Part shown: in pieces, positions 32,035 through 43,822 of the stretch | Position numbering within the stretch: the stretch's first letter is position 1 | Layout: each line of letters starts with the position of its first letter | DNA from: Prunus persica | Lineage: Eukaryota; Streptophyta; Magnoliopsida; Rosales; Rosaceae | DNA: 64,000 bases | Reading direction: 5' to 3' | Assembly: GCF_000346465.2 (NCBI RefSeq) | Contig: NC_034011.1 | Span: forward strand, 23,510,264 to 23,574,263 | Program-made: the position numbers and the translations under genes | The notes under the pieces: generated by a model | Seen by the model: the letters and a program-made list of their open reading frames with translations, nothing else | Database searches by the model: none | Told to the model about the DNA's origin: nothing

Positions 32035-34773
32035 TTAATTCAATCTCCTGTCTTTTGAAAGCATGAGCTTCTTCTCCTCAGCTGATCTCATACCCTCCAT
32101 CTTCAACATCTCCAGCAAGAAATCACTCCATGTGTCAATGGGTCCCGGCAGGCACCAATGCACACAGTCATTATACAAAGTCACATTTTCATGTGGCCAG
32201 TGCCCATATCTACTAGGATGACCATCTGGCCTTAACAATGAGGCCTGTGTTGTGTCCAATAACCTATATTTCAAACCCTTTTTTCTCCCTTCTTTTTCAG
32301 CGTTCCTAAACTCCTCAATTTGGATCATGTAAAGCTCCAAATTAGCACCCTCCAATTGTGTCTCGTTGCTCTGAAACGGCGTCGTTCTCAAACAGTTACC
32401 TCCTTGGTTCCACAGCCCGTTTTCAAAATGTGACGGTGCAAAAGTCCTAAGATAGGTTATGCCCTTATAATTTTGTAAGCTGTTTATGGCCTTAAAAGCT
32501 AACCTAAAAGCCTTTCTATATCCATAGAAAATGCCTACATCAGGCACATTGTCTAGGAGGCAATAGTGGCACCCTGAAATCTTTTGATTTTCATAGTAAA
32601 CCATCGAACGGAAGAACCAATGGCCTGCAGAAAGTATAATGTAGTCGAATTCCTCTACTTTGGTTGTCCATGCCTCATCAAATTCATCGAGGTAGAGCTC
32701 GAAAAGGCCCGTCTTTGTCGGTCCGTTCGTGTAGGTTGCTTCTTTGGATTTGATCAAATGTGGCGTCCAAAATGTTGCCATGGTGAAGTTGTAGGACATG
32801 TATTTCCAGCGTATGAATTTCTGAGTTGGATCTGGTGTGATTGAAACATCTATTGGATATTCCACCTGAAATTGAACACCAAAATCAAAATTTATTTGAT
32901 TTTTACAGATTTGTGATTTGTGATTTAATTAAGTTTGTCTTGATTTGCAGACCAAGAACTTTATTTCTTAGAGAAGTGAAGGGTTAATCATTTTATGCCA
33001 GACCCATGTGAAAGATATTATACATGTAATGAACAAAGCACAAGGTTTCAGATAACTAATCTATATAATAATTGTTAGTTAAATAGTTAATAGACAAGAA
33101 CACATGGAGAAGAAGGGGTTGGAGGGCTTCAGCAACTAGATCTGTTTGGACGACAGTTGTCTCGACAAGGATGTCTGTTATTCAATCGAATATATGTCAA
33201 GGGGCCCCATGGACAAATTAGGTATTGCCCATCTTGGATTCTCTTAAGCCTTTTTGTTTTTAATTTTTAGTTTTTGTATTCAATCTCGATATTTTTTAAT
33301 ATAGAAAAGATAAGATTCGAATTTGAGATAATGTAGATTTTGGTGTTAGCTTAATTTCTTAGATCCCAATTTCAGTGATTTATTTATATACTAATATAAA
33401 TAATAATCTAAATTATAAAGATTAGGAAATTTCGCACACATACATACGATTAAGATATCATGAAAATTTAAATTTGAAAGTACTGATCTGCAACTAAAAA
33501 TCTATTTTCATTGAACTAGAATGAAATTTTAATTACATTATAAATAATGTGAAACAATATTGCAAGACATACTCATTGGCACAAAGGGGGGTGGCAAAGA
33601 TTCCTATCATGCTAGCTAGCTGGCTGGACAAGATATTGTAATTAATAATAAAAAAGGGCGTACTGTTTTTACCTAATCCCCTTTATCCTTCAATTATAAA
33701 GGCTTAGGTAAACTAATCTTGTGAAGATCTGAAACTCATGCATATTAGGACAAAATTAGTTTGCTAAACGAGAAATGACACATGTTTCGAGATCCAATCC
33801 ACAATTTTATAATTTTCGCTTTTAGTTTCCAGATTTTCAAGTCAATAATTAATTACCATGCCTGTTCATCGCAGGGGCCACAAAAAGCTTTTATCACAAC
33901 AAATACAGATTCTTCAATGTGAGAAAGATATAATTAGGTTTGCACATCATTAGATCATACAACAAAATAAATTATGAATTTATATTTCTGTAATGATATT
34001 GTGTTTGTAATCAAAGTTAGCATTGTCATAAAAATTTGTTATGTTTCATCAATAATTACTATCGCCTTTTTTTTATAAAAAAAAAAAAAAAAAAAAAGAA
34101 CAAAATTATAAGTAGAGGGTCCAAATAAAAACAAGTCATCATAACATGCAAGATTTTTGTTGGTTAATATTATGGTGACATTAAATAATAACTAGGAAAA
34201 AAATAGATGGTAGAGGATAATACGTACCCTAGAAAGGAGGCATATCAAGGACTGCATTTGATTTCTGCCCACAGAGTCTCCAACAAAGGCCAAGGACTTG
34301 CCTCTAAGCAATTCTAGGAACTGGGCCGGGTTAAAAATAGGAAGCTCACACCCATCTGGCTTCCACCTCCATTTCATGAACTCTGTGTCTGGTCTTCCAT
34401 ACTTCATGCAGTTTTGATGTTCGTGGATTGCCCAACATGTTTTGTTTGTGTAATAGGGAGCCTCTGGATTTGGAACCCATTCTCCAGTAAATATGTCACA
34501 CTTTAAATTGCTAGTTATTACGGATGGCAAATCATCCTCCTCATGAACATGATCATTTAAATGATCTTGTGATGATGATGATGATGATGAAGAGGGCACA
34601 AATGGGTTTGAATTAACAGTTTCCGACACAAATAAGGAGTGGCTTATTGAAGGGTAATAGAGAGGGATGATTGTGAGAAGAAGTAGGGCAAACACTAGAA
34701 GCACCACTTTTTTTGGTGCCTTTTGTGGTGCTTGGCATATTTTCCCAAAGGGAAGCTCAATGTCGTGGTGCTT

Positions 34774-34776
<3 letters not shown>
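32035..34776 (-). CDS. TBL-family polysaccharide O-acetyltransferase, copy 2 (two exons, 459 aa)
   Basis: Exons 34228-34776 and 32035-32865, phase 0, separated by a 1.36-kb intron (copy 1 has 91 bp at the same place). The N-terminal membrane span ([18 protein letters not shown]) marks a type II Golgi protein. The stem includes a run of eight Ser encoded by a TCA-type repeat. The TBL domain ([37 protein letters not shown]) is followed by the GDS motif at 166-168 ([20 protein letters not shown]) and the DxxH motif Asp416-His419 ([14 protein letters not shown]). The C terminus is longer and more charged than in copy 1. Predicted role: acetylation of hemicellulose in the Golgi. A (GA)n tract abuts the start codon. 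Confidence 0.9.

Positions 34777-34778
<2 letters not shown>

Positions 34779-34804
<26 letters not shown>
34779..34804. repeat. (GA)n microsatellite in 5' leader of TBL copy 2
   Basis: Pure AG run ending a few bases before the ATG, so within the 5' UTR. Confidence 0.9.
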
Positions 34805-34809
<5 letters not shown>

Positions 34810-36062
34810 ATTTTCTAAAGGCAATGGGAAATAATATGAGAGTTAGATAGCTAGCTAGGCTGAAAGACATATGGGTGTGGAAAGTTTCAAAGATCACAAG
34901 GAGGGAGGGTGGTTAGTGATTATTATAAATAATTTTATTATATTATATGGTTTTGTGGTTGTGTTGCAATGTGCATGATGCTACCTCTCTAACCGATCTC
35001 TTCTATTATCTACTAGCTAGCCCCTATTTCATTTGGAGCATATGACTCTAGAACGTTTCAAGAGAATCATCGATATTTTTTTTAAAATAGAAGATTAATT
35101 TTTTTTTTTTTTTATAAAAAAAATCTACGGCTGCACCTTCACATCTTTGAGAATCGAGTGAAGGATTTAGTTGTAATTTAGTGGGATATACAAGCTATTC
35201 AACAAGTTAATTATTAGTTTCATGAATAATATATAAATCGGGATTTGACATTTTTAAAAATTTCCTAATTCCCAGTGAGCCCAATGAGTGGTTTATTGAA
35301 AAGTTTGCTAATTATGCATGGGAAATTACTTCGCATCAACCATTTCATTATGTTATCTTTCTAATATTTTATTAATTTCATTTTACGATCCCTAAGTTCA
35401 GAAATTACGTAAATGATCAACTTTCAATCTTATATTATTTAAATAATGAACAATTATATGTGTTCATTCACTGAATTCGAGCAAAATAATTGAATTCAAG
35501 CAAAATAATTGATTGGTTATATGTTGATTGAGTGCTTACAAAAATACAGGAAAAGACACCTATAATATGTCACCACCTACACATTACATCAGTTGGTATT
35601 ACATTAACATCATATACTCAATCCGATCTTGCCCTCTATTTATTTTTATAAATGCAGCTATAAATTAATTTATGATATATGTATGGCATTGGTGTGCTTA
35701 ACCTGAAAAATTAGGTTGGTTTCTAATCATAACCACCGTGATATCATTTTCTGAAGACTTCATTGTATGCTGGCTCCACCACTTAAACTCAGATTATTGA
35801 TCCTTTTTTAATTATATATTTATATAATTTATTAAGTCTTTATTTGTGTTTTCTCATAATCATTCATCATCATAATTCATACACATCCTTCTTCTAATCT
35901 AATCTGTTCCCCTTTTTTTCCTTAATTTATTTTAAGTGGTTGTTACATATCTGCCATCATGAATGTTGACTGAGTATGATTGGCTAACTATATGATTGTT
36001 GTATGTGCTTCAAGACATTGAAACTTATTGGTGTCACATATTTTTTCTTCTTGATTTGGCCT
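34805..36062. other. Intergenic, no gene seen
   Basis: Upstream region of TBL copy 2. AT-rich, with T runs near 35100. Nothing recognised. Confidence 0.5.
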
Positions 36063-36071
36063 AAGTTCAAC

Positions 36072-36895
36072 GGGTGCATTTTTGCTCACCACCTTAACTC
36101 TAGGTGTATTCTCACCACCCCTCTTAAAAGTTGACACATGTTCATGGGTTTAACTATGGTTAATTCTTTATTTTTTATTTATATGATAACATTATTATGA
36201 GATATAGAAACAATACTTCAATAAGATTTTTCCTGATTTACCCTTATTAACCTAGCAAACTTTCCACTTTTCTAAATTAATTAACAACTACCCAAATAAA
36301 TAATTGGCAATTGGCGTGCTTTAATATGAATATCAATTCATAGGTCCCCTTGTCCTCAACATGAAAGCAACCTTGAGAACTCGATGGAATGGATAGTCAG
36401 GAATCCTATGAGTCATGGAAGATCTCCATAGCAACTCTGTATCGTTCATGTTGTGAAATACCTTTGGCGGCTTTATGTATTCCTTTAATCCTCGTATGTG
36501 AGGTTGGGCTGTGTGGCTCATATTGGAAGTTGATAATTTTAAAGCTATGGATTCCTGACTCCTAGGATTCATGACTATCCATTCTATCGAGTTCCCAAGG
36601 TTGCTTTCGTGTTCATGACAAGGGGACCTATGAATTGATATTCATATTAAAGCACGCCAATTGCGAATTATTTATTTGGGTAGTTGTTAATTAATTTAGA
36701 AAAGTGGAAAGTTTGCGGTTAATAAAGGTAAATCAGAAAAAATCTTATTGAAGTATTGTTTTTCTCTTATAATAATGTTATCAAATAAATAAAAAATAAA
36801 AAATAAACCATAGTTAAACCCATGGACATGTGTCAACTTTTAAGAGGGATGGTGAGGGTACACCTAAGGTTAAGGTGGTGAGCAAAAATGCACCC
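36072..36895. mobile_element. Pack-MULE (Mutator-like) with captured GT14 glycosyltransferase fragment
   Basis: Starts GGGTGCATTTTTGCTCACCA and ends in its inverse complement. Flanked by a perfect 9-bp duplication AAGTTCAAC (36063-36071 and 36896-36904), the Mutator signature. The inverted arms are long, about 330 bp each, meeting across a loop around 36405-36560. No transposase, so non-autonomous. Both arms contain the same gene piece in opposite directions, so the capture preceded, or was copied with, formation of the long arms. Confidence 0.88.
36336..36572 (-). pseudogene. Captured fragment of a Core-2/I-branching (GT14, BC10-like) glycosyltransferase
   Basis: The minus strand reads FHNMNDTELLWRSSMTHRIPDYPFHRVLKVAFMLRTRGPMN, which by motif order (MNDTELLWR, then PFHRVPKVAFMF-TRGP) is the start of the conserved domain of plant DUF266/GT14 enzymes. 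A second copy in the opposite arm (about 36565-36640, plus strand) reads HDYPFYRVPKVAFVFMTRGP. Only about 60-75 codons are present, with no catalytic part. It is cargo of the surrounding Pack-MULE and could give a hairpin transcript. Confidence 0.75.
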
Positions 36896-37124
36896 AAGTT
36901 CAACGGTTATTTAGAAACAAGTTAAGCCCACTAGAACTATTGCGCACAACACTACTACAAAAAAGCAAAAAGACGACGGTAAATCACCGTCGTGTATTCG
37001 GTTTTTCAATGGTCGTGGAATCCACCGTCATCTTTTCCCTCATAAACCACGACGCTAAATAACCGTCGTTGTTAAAATATACAACGTCATCAACAAATAC
37101 AAAACGACGTCTTTGTACTGCAAA

Positions 37125-37995
37125 AAGATCTAAAAAAGCAGTCGAGGATGAGAATAGACGACCAACTCTCTAAAAAAACCGTCGTTAAAAAGGAAAAATA
37201 TGACACATATTAAGAGAACAAGGCCGCAAGATAGACATACAACGACGAAAATAAAAATACGACGCCGTTAAATATCATTTTCACGACAATAAAAAATTTG
37301 ACGTCTTTAAATACATTAGAAGACGACGTTATTGATACCTACTACGTCGCATATATAAAAACAGCCGTCGTAAAATTAATTTTCCACTTCGATTTTTCGA
37401 TAAAAGATGACGTGGAAATAGTTGTCAGTGTCATTATTTACGACGTATGTATTTATAGAGTAGACGTTGAAAAACGAAACAACGTCAGTTACAAATATAT
37501 GAGAGTCGTATTACAAAATTTATACGTCATATTTTCAGAAACAAACAACGACGATAAATATTAGACGTTGTTAAATAAAACAACGTCGGAAAACAATAAA
37601 AACAGACGTGTTTAGTCTGCTAAAGTTCTAGAAAATAGTCGAGGATGAGAATAGACGACCAACTCAAACAAATCACCGTCGTTAAAAAGGAAAAATATGA
37701 CACATGTTAAAAGAACAAGGCCGCAAGATATACATACAACGACGACAACTAAAATACTACGCCGTTAAATATAATTTACACGACAAGAAAAAATATGACG
37801 TCTTTAAATACATGAGAAGACGACGTTATTGAAATATACTACGTCTCTTATTTACACCACAACCGTCGTGAAATAAATTTTCCACTTCGATTTTTCTAAA
37901 AAAGATGACGTGGAAATAGTTGTCAGTGTCATTATTTACGACGTATGTATTTATACAGTTGACGTTGAAATGCGAAACAACGTCAGTGGCATTTA
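37125..37995. repeat. Direct duplication in left subterminal CACTA region (period 497 bp)
   Basis: The segment starting GTCGAGGATGAGAATAGACG at 37141 recurs at 37638 and stays similar for about 360 bp (shared GACGTGGAAATAGTTGTCAG and CATTATTTACGACGTATGTA). Both copies are dense in ACGACG-type motifs. Confidence 0.88.
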
Positions 37996-38481
37996 TATAG
38001 TCGACGTTGTATTTATATCTATCATCATTACTCACGACGCACTTAATAATATAGACGACGTTGAACTTCTAAACAACGTCGGTTCCAAATAAATGAGAGC
38101 CGTATTACAGAACATATAGACGGCGTTGATTATGATGAGAGCCGTATTACAAATAACGTCGTTTAATTGTTATTAGACGACTTGCGACGTGGAAAATGTA
38201 TGATGACGTCGTATTTTTTAACGTTCAGATTATATATCTCGTTTTTTAGACGTCGGTATTATGGGATTGGAGTCGTGTTATTTTGAATTACATGGCGGTT
38301 CTTAATCCTTCCCCGACGTGATATCCTGAATAATTGCTTCACAATAGCGTCGTGGTTCTTCATTGTTACGTTGCTTTAAGACGTCGGTAAATATGCTGAA
38401 TAACTGGTTCACAATAACGTCGTGTTTTATTTGAACGTAGAAAGTGAAGAAATCACATTACAATATATTACAAAATTAATG

Positions 38482-41400
38482 TCATACACTGCCAATTACA
38501 TAAGCATCATCAATCCATATATCTTCACACCCATCTCGAATATTTTGACCGCCTAACTCACCCACCAGTTCATCAAATGTGTCAACATTTGGCATCCCTC
38601 TAGTAAATGGCTCACACTCAATTATCACATCACCTAAGACTTCATCACCAATAACATCATTATATTCTCTATTAGGCATTGATAACACTACCGACCAACC
38701 ACGATGCATCGGGTCGTCAACAAAAAATATTTGTTTGACTTGAGAAGCCAAAACAAATTGGTCATTCCTATGTCCAATTTTACTCAAATCTACAAGGGTA
38801 AATCCAAGTTCGTCGACTACAAGACCAGAACTATCTATCCAATCACACCTAAAGACTGGGATTGTAAACTTTTGGTAGTCAAGGTCCCAAATTTCTTGAA
38901 TGACACCATAGAAACCCATATTTGAGAGAATTGGGTTTTTATCCTTGGCACTAGCAACTTGCATGGTATGTGCAAGTAAATAAACTCCACTATTTTGAGT
39001 TGTCCGCACATCATCTTGTGCATTGATATTGAATTTAATACCTTTAATAAGATAGCTCCTATATAATGGCACTGACATGTTTGGACCAGCTGCTAGCCAC
39101 CTTAAATTTTCTGATACGCCATGATTGTCTTCCTCAAGTTCACTTTGAACCTGCAAATTAATCATATCTTAATTCAATCTAACATATAAATAAGAAGAAA
39201 ATTAAAAGAGAAATATGTTATTCAACAACATATACCTTGAAGCGTAGCCATTGAATGAAAGTGCTATTGTGCTTATCCTGCAGCCACTTTGTTCCCTTTC
39301 TAAATTTTGGATAAGCAATCTTGATGTGGATCATATGTTGCCTACATGACACGAAAAATTCAAGCATTACGGTCCCAAATATAGAAGATAAACATAAGAA
39401 ATAATTTAAAATGGAAACTTAAAGAATAAAGCTCATACGTACTCGATATAAGGTAGGACTTCCTCCGTATTCTCCAAGACATATAGATGTGCTTGATTCA
39501 ACAGGTCCTGATCAACTACGCTCACTGTGCAACCTGATAATGGCTTTGAAAGTCCCATCTTTTGGCTTGAAGGCACTCCAACTGTACTAACATCAGATAA
39601 ATGCTGAGTACAAAACTCTACCGCTTCTTCAGCTATATACCGCTCAGCAATGCAACCTTCGGGACGAGTACGATTCTGAACATACCCCTTCAGCACTTTC
39701 ATATATCTTTCAAACGGATACATCCACCTAAAATATACTGGCCCACATAGACGAACTTCTCTGACAAGATGTACTACTAGATGAACCATGATATCAAAGA
39801 ATGAAGGGGGAAAGTACTTCTCAAGCAAACACAGAGTAACTACTACATCTTCTTCCAACTTATCTAGCTTGGAAACATCAACAGTCTTTGCACATATAGC
39901 ATTGAAGAAGAAGCACAAACGAGTTATTGCATACCTTGCAGGCTTCTCCAAAACAGAACGAATTGCCACAGGGAGCAATTGTTGCATTAAGGTATGACAA
40001 TCATGTGATTTAAGGCCAAGAAGTCTTGAATCTTGTAAAGATACAAGATTTTTAATATTTGAAGAATAACCTTCAGGGACCTTCATACCATAGAAAGAAT
40101 TGCAAACCTCTCTCTTCTCTGCTCTTGACAAATTCCAAGGCCCAGGAGGCAAACGAGTACGTCTTTCTCCATACTCGGGTTGCAAATCAGTTTTGACCCC
40201 CATGTTCAATAAATCTAATCGAGCAGCAATCCCATCTTTATTTTTTCCAGGGATCTCCAGCAATGTACCAATGATACTATCGCAAACATTCTTCTCAATG
40301 TGCATAACATCTAGGGCATGCCTCACAGGAAGGTATTTCCAATACTCGAGATCAAAGAATATTGATTTCTTCTTCCAACAAACTCTGTCACCATTTTCAA
40401 CTATATGCAGCACTTCTTCTCCGGTTAATGGCTCGGGAGGTATGCCATATTCAGGTTTCCCATTAAAAGCTGCACGTTGCCTCCTATATGGATGATTGAT
40501 TGGTAACCATTTTCTATGCCCAATGTAAGAAATTTTGTGGCCATTTTTCAACCTGTGACTAGGTGTATCATCGCCGCATATTGGACAAGCTTTATATCCT
40601 TTAACAACACAACCAGATAAGTTTCCATAGGCGGGGAAATCATTAATTGTCCACATTAATGCAGCTCTGAGTGTAAAGTATTCTCCATTATGTGCATCAT
40701 ACACTCCTCTAATCCCAACCCACAAGGATTTTAAATCATCAATCAAAGGCTCCAAGTAGACGTCTATATCATTTCCGGGTTGTTTAGGACCGGAAATCAA
40801 TAAGGTTAACATCATGAACTTTCGTTTCATGCACAGCCATGGAGGGAGATTATATGTAACTAAGATAACCGGCCAACAACTATATCTGCTACTTAGAGAA
40901 CTGTGGGGATTGAATCCATCAGATGAAAGAGCCAATCTCAAGTTTCTCGGCTCATTACCAAACTCAGGCCATTTATCATCAAGAAGTTTCCAAGACGGGG
41001 AATCCGCCGGATGAGACATCTGACCGTCAATTGATTTTCTAGCAGCATGCCACCAAGTCAAACTCTTAGCTGTCTCATGTGATTGAAACATCCTTTTAAA
41101 CCTTGGAAATGGGGGAAAATACCACACCACCTTCGCTGGCACACCCTCTTTCAAGATTGAATCTTTGCCTTCCTTCCACCTTGAGATACCACAAGTAGGA
41201 CAATTAGTTGAATCCTCATACTCCTTCCTATACAAGATGCAATCATTGGGGCATGCGTGCATTTTCTCATAACTCAGCCCCAATGCACACAAAGTCTTTT
41301 TAGCCTCATACATGGAGGTTGGTATTGTATTTCCTTCTGGAAGCAAATCGCCTTGAAGTATCAATAATTCTGTAAAACAGACATCACTCATCCCATGTTT

Positions 41401-41856
41401 TGCCTTCAAATTATACAACTTCACTAATGCCGATAACTTCGTGTACTTTCTACAACCAGGGTACACTGGTTGATCTCCATCCCCAATCACATTGGCAAAC
41501 TCATACGGATCCGAACCAAAATCACCAAAATCATTATCATCCATATCAATTTCTTCAGACACAAAACTGTACCTACTATGGCCATCATCTTCTTCAACAT
41601 TTCTACTAGCATTAGTAGTTGCTTCCCAAGGTTCTCCGTGAAATGTCCAATTCTTATAGCTTTGGTCAATTCCATTAAAGTATAAGTGATCCCTTATAAT
41701 TCCAACCCCAAACAACTTCAAATTAACACATTTAACACATGGACAACGGATATGTGTTGTAGTTAGAAGATTTTCTACAGCAAAGTTCAAAAATGCTTCC
41801 GCCCCAAATTCATATGCCTTCGATCTTCTATCCGAGTGCATCCATGACTTATCCAT
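38482..41856 (-). CDS. CACTA transposase, TNPD-like (three exons, 1062 aa)
   Basis: Exons 39443-41856, 39236-39341 and 38482-39150. Phases agree when the first donor is the GTACGT at 39437-39442. The ATG at 41856 gives MDKSWMHSDRRSKAYEFG, the usual start of the transposase-associated domain (residues 1-75, with the CPCVKC cluster). The transposase_21 core lies about 230-450: LRLALSSDGFNP, GPKQPGNDIDVYLEPL and the CPICGDDT zinc-type pair. A DUF4218 region follows (about 640-760: MPFERYMKVLKGYVQNR-like, here YPFERYMKVLKGYV) and a DUF4216 region near the C terminus (FFVDDPMHRGWSVVL). I see no stop or frameshift, so it may still be functional. A 5' UTR exon with a GTAAGT donor probably lies near 42488-42560. 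Confidence 0.88.
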
Positions 41857-43822
41857 CTCCGACACTATAACCTATTATCTATAATAAAGTGAAAATACAG
41901 GCAATGACCATCACTATAGCAGATTATACAATGATCTAATCGCAAGTAATACACAACAGAGACGACGGGTTTTAAACAAAAACAGACGTATTTGGCATAT
42001 ATAGACAACGGATTTTCAACAGACGTCGTCTATTATAAGTAATACAAACGACGGTTTATGAAAAAACCGTCGTGTATAAGTAATACAACGACGGTAGTTT
42101 AAAAAAATCGTCGTGTAATCGTCGTCGTAGGCCTTAAAATTCGTCGTGTCTCAGTTTATTTTCAAGAACACAAAACCCATTAAGAACACAACATATATAT
42201 GAAACCAAGCAAGAAACCAACATATACATGAAACCAAGCATGAAAACAATAAATCCATTCCCAATTCAACATAACATAGGGTGATTAAAAGATACGACAA
42301 AATTAAATCAATTCCCAATTCAACATAACAGATAATGTAATCCATGAACCCATTAAACAGAAAATCCATGAACCCATACCTATAAGCACATTATTAACAG
42401 ATCGCAAAGCATACACATAAAACCCTTTAACAAAACAACCTAATATCATTCAATGAATTTACAAGGGGAAGATAGGGTTTGTACTTACAGGTTGGACGAG
42501 CTCACAGATTCGACGGAGCCTGGAGAGTGCAACTTTTAATTAGAGCAGAAGTGAGAGAGCGAAATGTTATGTCGCGCGAAATCTGAAAATTTTAGGTTTC
42601 AGGGTTCGAAGTATAAGAATAAGAGCCAAATCTAAAAAAATTTAGGTCGCGCGAAAATTTTTAGAGCTCGCGCGTTTTAAAACGTCGAAAGAAAAACCAA
42701 GGCGAAAGTTCTACAAGTACCGACGTAAATTTAATATTCCACGACGGAAACTTCATTTTTCGGATTAAGAACGTAAGGCCGTTCATTTTTCGGATTAATT
42801 TTAAATTTATTTTGAATTTTTTATATAACGACGACTGAAAAACCACGTCGGTGTTAAGAAATTAAAGACGTTGTAAATTATATAAACCGACTTACATATT
42901 AAAATGACGTCGTTTAAAGCGTAAACCATGTCGTATGTTTTTCTGTACGACGTAAAATATGTATTCCACGACGCAACCACCGTCGTTAAAAATTAATACC
43001 CTAAACCCATAAAACTAAATTATACAATTTAAAAAATTAAGTTTATAAAAGGTTTTATGGTTTTAAAGCCTAACATATACCCTAGACTACCCAAAAATTA
43101 TACTTTAAAAATAAACCCCAATAAATAACAACCCTAATCTCTAAACCCTAGACTCTAAACTCTAAACCATAAAACTAGAAGAGATTTTATGACTCATCAA
43201 AACAATTTTGTTTTGGATGGTCATTTTAAATTTTTGTTATTCAAAATGAATTTTTTCAAGGTTTATGTGGAAGAAAATATATCAATGACTTCATAGGAGT
43301 TGACTTTTCAATTTTCTGATTTATTTTAAATTTATTTTGAATATTTTGATATAAAAATAATAAAATATTCCAATCTGGCAAACAAACATGCCCATAGCAT
43401 CAATTCCTTCCTTCCATCATCCATACCAATCAAAAAATAAAAAAATGACGTCGTTAAAATGAGAAACCATGGCGGCTATTTAACTATACGACGTAAAATA
43501 TATATTCCACGACTTAACCGCTATCGTTACATAAACGTCGTCGATGATACCCTGAACCCTTAAGAAATTGAAGATGTTGTAAACCATAAACGACTCAATT
43601 GTTCAAAGAACGTCGTCTAACTATATTTTTACGTCGTATTTGTTTAAAACACGAAACAACAAAATACGACGGTTTTTGACTTTATTAGGTCGTTGGAAAA
43701 GTATTACACGTCGGTTAAGCAATTTGTATGTTTGTTTTTTTTTTAATTTAAGAAAACCTCAACAAATTTTTACATTACATATTATAGAGAAAATTTGTAC
43801 ATTATACATAAATATCAAGTGT

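Noticed and set aside
36957..38440. Regularly spaced short repeats suggesting a CRISPR array or satellite
   Set aside because: Motifs are 6-8 bases on both strands at irregular distances, within a eukaryotic CACTA element; no constant-length repeats and spacers.
40100..40495. 131-codon plus-strand frame inside the TNPD exon
   Set aside because: Antisense shadow of the transposase coding sequence with no family resemblance.
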